Positions 1 to 5,303 of a stretch of DNA of 13,706 bases are shown one piece after another (within the stretch, counting starts at the first letter, position 1; the number at the start of each line of letters is the position of its first letter). The position numbers were made by a program, and so were the translations under genes. This DNA is from JAFGSZ01 sp964492185 (GTDB lineage: Bacteria; Bacteroidota; Bacteroidia; Bacteroidales; UBA10428): the NCBI GenBank assembly GCA_964492185.1, contig CAZBJH010000097.1, forward strand, positions 1-13,706, in the 5' to 3' direction. Under the pieces are notes generated by a model. It was not told the DNA's origin. It ran no database searches and saw only the letters and a list, made by a program, of their open reading frames with translations.

Positions 1-546
1 ATTACTTACATCATATAGAGTAATTAATTGTTAATAAATGGTAGCTAATATAAAGTTAGTTCTAATAAAATGGTATTCAAGAATGGTTATATATATGGAT
101 TACAGACACTAAAAGAATCCAATGGAAATCCTTTAAGACTTGTCCGTTTTAAGTTGGAAACCAATTGATTACAAATAATAACGCGGCCTAACAATATAGG
201 AATTAAGGCACAGTTGAGCAAAAAAAAGAGGTGACGGATCCACAGATCTTTAACCTCTTTTTTGCAGTGTTCACTGAAAATTGTTTTCTCAATTGTGTTT
301 TAATTCTTGTTGAGCTAAACCCCTGAAATACAGCAGGAATATATAAGGGGATTCAATACTTTTCTTCCTTGTTTTTACAGGTTATCCGGGGATGTCTTTA
401 CTCCCGGGGCTTAGGTGTTTAAAACCTTGTCAGTTTATATACCCATTTTTATTCAGCATGGCATATAGCTTTCCCATTCGGCCGGATTATTTAAACTGAC
501 CGTTAATGAATGGTTTATTTCAAAGAACGTTCCTGGCCGGGATGAT
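1..546. other. non-coding region left of the IS91 remnant
   Basis: No credible gene is visible on either strand. The only strong element is the hairpin at 218-265, described separately. Two weaker palindromic patches lie at about 319-352 (CCCCT...AGGGG with a long loop) and about 379-403 (ccgggga...tcccgg, one bulge). These could belong to the downstream (ori) end of the IS91-type element, because IS91 elements end in short palindromes rather than terminal inverted repeats. I could not place the boundary of that element. Confidence 0.5.
218..265. terminator. bidirectional terminator-like hairpin
   Basis: The left arm GC-A8-GAGGT (218-232) pairs with the right arm ACCTC-T6-GC (253-265) across a 20-nt loop, with two bulged A residues. 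The A-run on one side and the T-run on the other make it look like an intrinsic terminator for either strand. It could end a gene lying left of the window or transcripts coming from the IS91 remnant. The stem is long for its low G+C. Function is inferred from structure only. Confidence 0.6.
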
Positions 547-1620
547 CTATCCGGGCATGTGCCTGTCTGCAGGTACCAGGTCTGCAAATTTCATGTGTCC
601 TCTTTTACATACCGGGCAATTTGGTTTTTTGTAAGTCCGGATCATTTTTTTGATTTCCTGCCAGGGTGTATCCTGCTTTCCCCAATGTCGATTGCCATCT
701 TCTAACGCCTGTTGTTTTTTATTGTGTTCATCCTGCCTGGGCAGTTCCCTGGATTTTTCGATCGCTTCTTTTCGGTATCTGCTGGTAAAGATTCCGTAAT
801 AACGCACCTTAAAAAATCCTTACCGTTTTTAACTTCGATAATGCGCCTGTTTGTGATGGCAATGCGAAAAACATAACGCGAGAGATACTCGAGTACTTTC
901 TCCGGTGAGCCAAATGGAGTCTGGATGTTGACTACCCAATCGTTCAGGTAAAGCCTGTCTTTGAAACTGACAAAATGCTTTTTTGCGGCAAGCATCGAAA
1001 TATTACCTTTGAATGTTAATTTGCCACCCAGGTAAGCCTGAAATAATAAATCCAGGAACTTTCCCCGGAATTTATTGGAAATTGCCTTGTAGTAAACAAA
1101 AAAGTCATCTTTCTTATGCGGATGTACCCAATACTCCCTGTCAAATGAAAGCCCCCCGGCCGGCATAATACAATGCAGATGGGGATGTTCTTTCATGTTT
1201 TGCCCCCATGTATGCAAGATGGTAATCAAACCGGTATCAGCGCCCAAATGCCTGGGATCTTTGGCTAGCTCCAGCACGGTTTGTGAGGCAGCCCTGAAAA
1301 GGATATCATACATTACCTTTTTGTTATGCATACAAAGCGTGTTTAGCTCGTGTGGGATAGTAAAAACCAGGTGGTAGTATCCCACCGGCAGCATTTCACT
1401 CATGCGTTTTTCCAGCCATTGCAGCTTGTCTTTGTGCTGACATAGCGGACAGTGGCGGTTACGGCATGAATTGTGTGCTTTGCTAGGGTAATGACATGCA
1501 TCACATTTTTCATAGTGGCTTCCCGGGGCTGCCGACCGGCATGCCATCAACAGACGTATGATACCCTTTTGTTGTCCTTTGATATTATCGCGGGTGATAT
1601 AGCTTTCACCATATTCATTG
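547..1620 (-). pseudogene. IS91-family transposase, frame-shifted and internally deleted
   Basis: The family nicks and transfers single DNA strands as a rolling-circle HUH transposase. The N-terminal zinc-binding region is intact (CDACHYPSKAHNSCRNRHCPLCQ shows the C-x2-C and CRNRHCPLC pattern, about 1450-1510). The HUH motif HPHLH (about 1170) and the two-tyrosine motif YLSRYVFRIAITNRRI (about 850-895) are also present. After VKNGK (about 820), the region that normally leads into the C-terminal domain is missing. The reading frame then changes and the true C-terminus continues in another frame, from KVRYYGIFTSRYRKEAIEKS to a zinc-ribbon-like CPVCKRGHM, stopping at 547. The expected amino terminus of the transposase has been replaced by recombinase sequence. 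All catalytic motifs survive, but the C-terminal lesion makes activity unlikely. Confidence 0.85.
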
Positions 1621-2035
1621 TTTACGCATTCCGATACCCTGGTGCCGGTGGAATAGATAAACATGATTGCTGTACGATGCTTAAAGTTGGGAATTGCAGC
1701 CAGCACATCACGTACTTCATCTTTAGAAAGGACCAGGGGAAGGGTTTTGGCCATCCGGGGTGTGGGAAGGTATTCCCTGGCCCATTCCTTTCGGTAGATC
1801 TGTGTAAAAAGGAACTTCAGGGCAAAATAGCCCATCTTGACACTGCCGGGCTTATGATTACCATCGGTAAGCATCGATTGGAAATAAGCACGGAGTTCTT
1901 TGATACCCGTTTGCCGCGGGTCTTTACTGTGGAAAGCAGAGTAATCCTTAATATGCCACCAGTAGGCTTCACGTGTACGTGCACTTAAATTACGAAGAAT
2001 AGCTTCTTGTTCAAAGCTTTTTTTAAATTTGTCAT
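1621..2035 (-). pseudogene. tyrosine recombinase (phage-integrase family), N-terminal fragment
   Basis: Translation from about 2032 downward gives an N-terminal SAM-like core-binding domain, including the stretch LSARTREAYWWHIKDYSAF. It is followed by the start of the catalytic domain, LVLSKDEVRDVLAAI, then IYSTGTRVSECV. The Arg in GTRVSE is the first residue of the R-H-R-Y catalytic set. Everything after it (the remaining catalytic residues and the nucleophilic Tyr) is missing, because the frame runs straight into the IS91 transposase at about 1620. The natural start seems to be the ATG at 2033-2035 (MTNLKK), but a run of seven A residues (plus-strand T7 at 2018-2024) puts that ATG one base out of phase and leads to an early stop. 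One extra A would restore MTNLKKSFEQEAI. Downstream, an in-frame ATG (1874) opens the fused frame. Not a functional recombinase. Confidence 0.75.
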
Positions 2036-2063
2036 AGTATAAAATTTTTGATTAATACCGCTG

Positions 2064-2096
2064 CAAATATGCAAACTATCGACCGGGGCTCCAAAA
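2064..2096 (-). promoter_or_regulatory. possible promoter of the recombinase/transposase frame
   Basis: Read on the minus strand, TTTG (plus 2092-2095) is followed after 20 nt by CATATTTG (plus 2064-2071). This matches the Bacteroidota -33/-7 pattern TTTG...TAnnTTTG with one mismatch in the -7 box. It lies about 30 bp ahead of the candidate ATG at 2035. The match is suggestive only. Confidence 0.35.
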
Positions 2097-2120
2097 GCCA
2101 CCGGCCGGTAGGGCGGGTTA

Positions 2121-2265
2121 GTTCAACAGCTAATATAAAGCGCAATAAAAAACATAGGGCATAAAGTGCTAAATTTGAACGATATAACATTTAATAAACG
2201 GCTTGGCAACCTGATAAGTAGTTGCTTCGAAATGCCCTACGTTTCTTATTGACAAATTGTTGGGT
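2121..2265. repeat. attC-like palindromic site A
   Basis: A 20-nt arm at 2143-2162 is inverted at 2232-2251 with 18 of 20 matches. Both mismatches would be G-U pairs if the minus strand folded, which is the strand used by integron attC sites. Outside the arms lie GTTCAAC (2121-2127, fits RYYYAAC) and GTTGGGT (2259-2265, fits GTTRRRY), the consensus simple-site boxes of attC. The central spacer is about 69 nt. A 50-nt part including TTGCTTCGAAAT recurs at site B. Against an attC call: the left box lies about eight bases further from its arm than the right one, and no integron integrase is visible. Confidence 0.5.
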
Positions 2266-2323
2266 GCAACCTTAACAAACCGATTGCAACTTGAAATGAA
2301 TAGAAACTATAAAAACAAAAAAT

Positions 2324-2722
2324 ATGGAAAATAATGAATCACAAAGAAATTATTTGACTTTCGGATATTATTCATCCTTTCTTTTGTCAATTCTGACAAT
2401 AATTACCTTTGGATTTGCTATGACAGCAATACCACCAGCTGGACCATATTGTCCTGACAATTGTATGAGTTATCCTTTTCCTGACATTCTCTTGTATTAT
2501 CCGGGAGATTACTACTGGATGTATTTAGCGATATTTCAATTGTTTGCTTTTGTGATTTTTATTGTGACAAATCATTTTATTGTCAATACAGCGAAAAAGC
2601 TCTATACTTTTCTTAGTATCTCATTCACTCTTATTTCATCGACAGTTTTATTGATTGCGTATTTATGGGTGAGAATATTTGGAGGTAAAACTGATAAATA
2701 TACTTGTTTAATATACAAATAA
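2324..2722 (+). CDS. small membrane protein of unknown function, possibly truncated
   Basis: I do not recognise a named family. The 132-residue product is hydrophobic with three likely membrane segments: about residues 13-36, 66-86 and 93-117. A loop at about 38-62 contains two cysteines (PYCPDNCMSYPFPD) and an aromatic patch GDYYWMY precedes the second segment. It starts at ATG 2324 with no Shine-Dalgarno, as is usual here. The last dozen residues after the third segment (GGKTDKYTCLIYK) are polar and end abruptly where the promoter of the following toxin-antitoxin pair begins, with its -33 box inside this gene's last codons. This raises the possibility that a longer multi-pass protein has been cut short by joining to that unit. 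No promoter of its own is evident. Base composition is AT-rich like the toxin-antitoxin genes and unlike the flanking IS91 remnant. Confidence 0.7.
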   Translation: MENNESQRNYLTFGYYSSFLLSILTIITFGFAMTAIPPAGPYCPDNCMSYPFPDILLYYPGDYYWMYLAIFQLFAFVIFIVTNHFIVNTAKKLYTFLSISFTLISSTVLLIAYLWVRIFGGKTDKYTCLIYK

Positions 2723-2755
2723 GATATACCTTTGTGATATAAAAATTAAATATCA
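2704..2755 (+). promoter_or_regulatory. promoter and possible operator of the mazEF-like pair
   Basis: TTG (2704-2706) and TACCTTTG (2727-2734) are spaced by 20 nt and fit the Bacteroidota -33/-7 consensus TTG...TAnnTTTG exactly. Just downstream is an inverted repeat, TGATAT (2735-2740) and ATATCA (2750-2755), whose right arm ends in the A of the antitoxin ATG. Ribbon-helix-helix antitoxins usually repress their own operon, so this palindrome is a plausible operator. The promoter is seen in the sequence; the operator role is inferred. Confidence 0.55.
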
Positions 2756-2985
2756 TGAAAACAGTATCCTTAAAAATAGATGATTCGATTTTCGGTGAGA
2801 CTGAAAAAATACTCGCTCGGATTAATAAGCCCAGGAACCGATACATAAACGAAGCGATTGAATTTTATAATAAACTTCAACGCAAACAGATACTTGAGAA
2901 AAAACTTAAAAAGGAATCAGGATTAGTTAAAGCTGATTCAATGTCTGTACTTAAAGACTTCGAGGAGATTGATTATGCCGATTAA
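2755..2985 (+). CDS. ribbon-helix-helix antitoxin, MazE-like
   Basis: This is a 76-residue protein. The N-terminal stretch MKTVSLKIDDSIFGETEKIL (residues 1-20) followed by RNRYINEAIEFYNK has the beta-strand plus two-helix pattern of ribbon-helix-helix DNA-binding domains (MetJ/Arc/CopG type). The charged tail (about residues 38-76, ending SVLKDFEEIDYAD) is the kind of segment that wraps and blocks a MazF-type toxin. Its stop overlaps the toxin start by 11 nt, so the two are translationally coupled. It probably represses its own promoter (2704-2734) alone or with the toxin. The partner identifies it more firmly than its own sequence does, since RHH antitoxins are diverse. Confidence 0.85.
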   Translation: MKTVSLKIDDSIFGETEKILARINKPRNRYINEAIEFYNKLQRKQILEKKLKKESGLVKADSMSVLKDFEEIDYAD

Positions 2986-3322
2986 ACAATTCGAAATATG
3001 GATTGCAGACTTAAATCCACAGATTGGAACAGAACCTGGTAAAACAAGACCAGTTTTGGCTATTCAAACTAATTTACTCAATCAGATTCCTCACCCATCA
3101 ACGATTGTTTGTCCGATTACAACAAACGTAAAGAAGGATTCAGAGATTTTAAGGGTTCATTTAAAAAAAGGGACTGCAAATTTGCATAAGGCTTGTGATA
3201 TAATGATTGACCAGATTCGTGCGATTGATAATAAACGATTGACAAAAAGACTCGGCATTTTACCCGATGAACTGATTGATTTGGTTAAGGAAAATATTCA
3301 AATAGTACTTGACCTTGATTAA
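2975..3322 (+). CDS. MazF/PemK-family endoribonuclease toxin
   Basis: MazF-type toxins cleave single-stranded mRNA, often at short specific sequences, and stop growth unless bound by their antitoxin. The 115-residue product shows the family signatures. The N-terminal strand EIWIADLNPQIGTEPGKTRPVL (residues 7-28) carries the conserved Arg (R25) of the G-x-RPV motif. TIVCPITTN (about 43-51) carries the Ser/Thr used with that Arg in catalysis. DQIRAID near residue 80 is the usual third motif. Length is normal for the family. I chose ATG 2975 because it begins MPIKQFEIW and is preceded by GAGGAG eight bases upstream; an in-frame TTG at 2969 is less likely. It overlaps the antitoxin stop by 11 nt, the common order of antitoxin then toxin. 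It appears intact. Confidence 0.93.
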   Translation: MPIKQFEIWIADLNPQIGTEPGKTRPVLAIQTNLLNQIPHPSTIVCPITTNVKKDSEILRVHLKKGTANLHKACDIMIDQIRAIDNKRLTKRLGILPDELIDLVKENIQIVLDLD

Positions 3323-3345
3323 TGCACGACATTACAACACGCGAT

Positions 3346-3453
3346 GCTATACGTAAGCCGGGCGACGCGGGTATTTCAAACTTTTGTACATTTAATTAAA
3401 ATTGTAACGGTTTGATATGTTGTTGCTTCGAAATCCCGGCCTCCGCGTATTGC
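3346..3453. repeat. attC-like palindromic site B
   Basis: The left arm at 3346-3362 (GCTATACGTAAGCCGGG) is inverted imperfectly at 3435-3453 (CCCGGCCTCCGCGTATTGC). The spacer contains ACATTTAATTAAA (about 3388-3400), and TGATATGTTGTTGCTTCGAA with the five following bases (3413-3437) is 22/25 identical to 2212-2236 of site A. The two sites therefore share sequence over about 50 nt plus the same hairpin layout. They bracket the membrane-protein/mazEF unit. Unlike site A, no clean GTTRRRY and RYYYAAC pair is visible, so this copy is either degenerate or a different repeat type. Confidence 0.5.
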
Positions 3454-3621
3454 AAACCGTCAGACTGTCTGAAAACCTAAATTTATCAGTTTTATATTAG
3501 AATAGTTGTCCGTAAGTTGGTCCAAATTTTATATTCCGCGAAGGTTTAAAAAAGTTTTTAGACAAACTTCCGTTGTAGCACATTGGCAGAGTGCCATATA
3601 GCAAGCCGACAAAAATAAATA

Positions 3622-3660
3622 TCCCAAATTGGGAATTACGGGTTAGTTTTCGTATATTTG
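3622..3660 (+). promoter_or_regulatory. promoter and probable operator of higBA
   Basis: TATATTTG (3653-3660) is a perfect TAnnTTTG -7 box. TTG (3629-3631) lies 21 nt upstream as the -33 box and is embedded in the palindrome TCCCAAATTGGGA (3622-3634). A bound HigA would therefore cover the -33 box, which fits autorepression. Transcription should start about 5-8 nt after the -7 box. That falls on the ATG at 3665, implying a leaderless or almost leaderless mRNA. Confidence 0.6.
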
Positions 3661-3664
3661 CAAT

Positions 3665-3964
3665 ATGAGAATTATTGCTTTTAGAACTATAAGAGAGTTT
3701 TTTGAAAAACCAGAATATTCAGATTCCGAGGTCTCATTGAGAGCTTGGTATCACGATGCAAAAACAGCTGATTGGAGAAATTCGAATGAACTTAAAAGCC
3801 AATATAAAAACGCGAGTATTGTTGGCGACGAAAGAGTAGTTTTTAATATAAAAGGCAATGATTACAGATTAGTAGTTGCGATTGATTATGAATTTCAGGT
3901 GATTTTCATAAGATTCATTGGGACACATAAACAATATGATAAAATTGATGCAAAAACGATTTGA
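3665..3964 (+). CDS. higB: HigB-family mRNA interferase toxin
   Basis: HigB toxins are RelE-fold ribonucleases that cut mRNA, typically on the ribosome. The 99-residue product matches the Bacteroidota HigB type: MRIIAFRTIREFFEKPEYSD at the N-terminus, ALRAWY-like LRAWYHDAKTADW in the middle, then VFNIKGNDYRLVVAI and IFIRFIGTHKQYDKID near the end. These are the typical strands with basic and Tyr/His residues of this family. The toxin comes before its antitoxin, the inverted order characteristic of higBA. The stop is 2 nt before the higA ATG, so the pair is coupled. The promoter overlaps a palindrome at 3622-3634 and probably gives a leaderless transcript. It appears full length and intact. Confidence 0.92.
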   Translation: MRIIAFRTIREFFEKPEYSDSEVSLRAWYHDAKTADWRNSNELKSQYKNASIVGDERVVFNIKGNDYRLVVAIDYEFQVIFIRFIGTHKQYDKIDAKTI

Positions 3965-3966
3965 TT

Positions 3967-4317
3967 ATGGATATACGACCAATTAAAACAGAACAAGATT
4001 ATGATTCTGCAATCAAAAGGATTGAAGGTTTGTGGGGAGCAAAAAAAGACACTCCAGAAGGTGACGAACTTGATTTATTGGTAACCTTGGTTGAGTCATA
4101 CGAGATGAAACATTACCCTATTGCCCCGCCTGATCCGGTTGATGCGATTAAATTTCGCATGGAACAGATGGGGATGACCAAAGCTGATATGGTAAAATAC
4201 CTTGGCAGTCAGAGTAGAGTAAGCGAGATTCTAAATAGAAAAAGAAGTTTGACTTTGGGGATGATAAAGTCTCTTTATAAAGGATTAAAAATACCAGCAG
4301 AGATTTTATTAGCATGA
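3967..4317 (+). CDS. higA: HigA-family antitoxin with XRE-type HTH
   Basis: The antitoxin binds HigB and represses the operon. The 116-residue product has the N-terminal part typical of the family (MDIRPIKTEQDYDSAIKRIE, then TPEGDELDLLVTLVESYE and HYPIAPPDPVDAIKFRMEQM). An XRE/Cro helix-turn-helix follows at about residues 68-112 (MTKADMVKYLGSQSRVSEIL, then LTLGMIKSLYKGLKIP). I chose ATG 3967 rather than the in-frame TTG at 3961 because MDIRPIKTE matches the usual start of the family. Only 2 nt separate it from higB. It probably acts at TCCCAAATTGGGA in the promoter. It appears intact. Confidence 0.92.
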   Translation: MDIRPIKTEQDYDSAIKRIEGLWGAKKDTPEGDELDLLVTLVESYEMKHYPIAPPDPVDAIKFRMEQMGMTKADMVKYLGSQSRVSEILNRKRSLTLGMIKSLYKGLKIPAEILLA

Positions 4318-4736
4318 TTGACTTTGACATCAACGTGCTACAACATTTAGAATATGATTAATAGGTTACCCAAAAAAATAATAGCTTTTTCAATGATCCG
4401 ATTAATTATATTCGTTGTTGAACGAGTACCGGATTAGAAGCACTATTATGTGAATTGAATTGTTTTTTTTATGTTTAATATAATGATTTCCCTTTTCTGA
4501 AATTCATAGCCATACTTAAAAAGAACGTTTACCTGGTTTTTTACGTCTTAAAAGAATTAAAATCACTCGAAATTCCTTGTTTCATATACTTTTTGGACGC
4601 TTTAGGGTATAGTTATTGCACTGTCTCAGTTTGAGGCATATTTGAATACATAGTTATTGCTGTAAAAAATTATAATTTGGTCGAAGCCTTTCCCGGGGAC
4701 TGCCTCTTGATTTTGGGGTAGGTTCAAGGAATATGG
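4318..4736. other. AT-rich region without a visible gene
   Basis: No coding frame of note is present on either strand. Near its left end, GTGCTACAAC (4335-4344) is the inverse of GTTGTAGCAC at 3572-3581, so an inverted 10-mer brackets higBA. A GTTGAAC at about 4415-4425 fits the attC GTTRRRY box but has no convincing partner arm. Nothing else is recognised. Confidence 0.5.
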
Positions 4737-4759
4737 AAGCGTAGTTACAAACTACGCTT
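4737..4759. repeat. perfect 10-bp hairpin, REP-like
   Basis: AAGCGTAGTT (4737-4746) and AACTACGCTT (4750-4759) form a perfect inverted repeat around a 3-nt loop ACA. No T-run follows on either strand, so it does not look like an intrinsic terminator. Short hairpins of this style (GTAGTTxxxAACTAC with a G/C foot) recur between genes in Bacteroidota and may be REP-type repeats, but only one copy lies in this window. Confidence 0.55.
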
Positions 4760-4772
4760 AGACTGGGGAATG

Positions 4773-4997
4773 TTAATTATTGCTTTCTGTTTTACCATTG
4801 GTTGAAAAAGGCATACCATTCATTGATCCGTCCCGTCCGTCTGTATATTGTATAGTGCCGGGGATCAACTTATTATCTTTTTTGCCGTATATAATCAGCA
4901 TGTATTTTTGATTTTCATAAATTTCCAGCCATGTTTATGTACAGAAAGCATGTGCCGGCAAAATTTGGATGTATGTGGTAAGATCATCATAAGCAGT
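4773..4997 (-). pseudogene. decayed gene remnant, family unknown
   Basis: Read on the minus strand, the frame 4934 to 4773 encodes about 53 codons ending in TAA. It contains protein-like sequence such as TWLEIYENQKYMLIIYGKKD and later IQYTDGRDGSMNGMPFSTNG. The same frame continues upstream past one TAA (4935-4937) for 20 more codons (AYDDLTTYIQILPAHAFCT) to another stop at 4998-5000, next to the MITE at 5008. Composition looks coding rather than random, but there is no start and no recognised family. It may be the C-terminal end of a gene interrupted by decay or by the neighbouring insertion. Confidence 0.3.
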
Positions 4998-5007
4998 TCA
5001 TTTAATT

Positions 5008-5172
5008 AGTGTCTGTCCATAAAGTCCCATTTGCTGTGTTACGCTTGTCCGGAAATTGCTCATTTACGACTGGTAAACTCCGCGTTTTCGGACCGCGCGA
5101 GCCTTGCAAATGGAACCTTCTGAACAGACACATGAGCGATGAAACATTTTACAGAGTTTATAGACAGACACT
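5008..5172. mobile_element. 165-bp MITE-like element with terminal inverted repeats
   Basis: The left end AGTGTCTGTCCATAAA (5008-5023) is inverted at 5157-5172 with one mismatch. AATT flanks both ends (5004-5007 and 5173-5176), which may be a 4-bp target duplication or, since AATT is palindromic, an extension of the inverted repeat. Inside are further nested palindromes: CCCATTTGC (left) against GCAAATGG (right), and TTTACGACTGGTAAA near the centre. There is no transposase, so it would depend on an element elsewhere. A second copy of its left end is at 13667. The short open frame across it (5009-5224) is not a gene. Confidence 0.7.
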
Positions 5173-5303
5173 AATTAGATGGCCGTTGAAAAAAAAACGG
5201 CATCAGGCCACATCAAAGGATTAGAGTGTTAAAAATACATAAATGCATCATTTTAACGGGTTTAAAAGTATATGACCTTAGTAATAACCTAAAATCCAAT
5301 CCC

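Larger units (their letters stand above)
547..2035 (-). mobile_element. degenerate IS91-family element with fused tyrosine recombinase
   Basis: IS91-family elements move by rolling-circle-like transposition with an HUH/Y2 transposase and have no terminal inverted repeats. In Bacteroidota such elements often carry a tyrosine recombinase gene just upstream of the transposase. Here both genes are present as pieces on the minus strand: recombinase N-terminal part at 1621-2035, transposase at 547-1620. They are joined into one reading frame at about 1620. The start region and the transposase C-terminal part are frame-shifted. The outer ends are not identified, so the coordinates cover only the coding remnant. 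It is probably inactive. Confidence 0.75.
3323..3664. other. intergenic region between the two toxin-antitoxin pairs
   Basis: No gene is visible. It contains the palindromic site B (3346-3453), an 11-bp palindrome CAGACTGTCTG (3461-3471) just after it, one arm of an inverted 10-mer that recurs beyond higA (3572-3581), a small hairpin TGGCA-GAG-TGCCA at about 3585-3597, and the higBA promoter and operator (3622-3660). Confidence 0.6.

Noticed and set aside
431..546. Exact right (ori) end of the IS91-type element
   Set aside because: Candidate GTTC and CTTG target motifs are too common here to fix a boundary without a related intact element.
1473..1988. 171-codon open frame on the plus strand
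   Set aside because: It is antisense to the recombinase/transposase frame, which has clear family motifs.
4400..4440. GTTGAAC and nearby short inverted bases as a third attC site after higA
   Set aside because: The seven-base consensus is expected by chance several times in this window and no paired arms were found.
5009..5224. 71-codon open frame on the plus strand
   Set aside because: It lies almost wholly within the MITE-like element, including its inverted repeats, and the translation has no protein-like pattern.
5226..5303. GTG at 5226 as the start of the giant protein
   Set aside because: It would add 26 residues ahead of a normal signal peptide; ATG 5304 is the better start.
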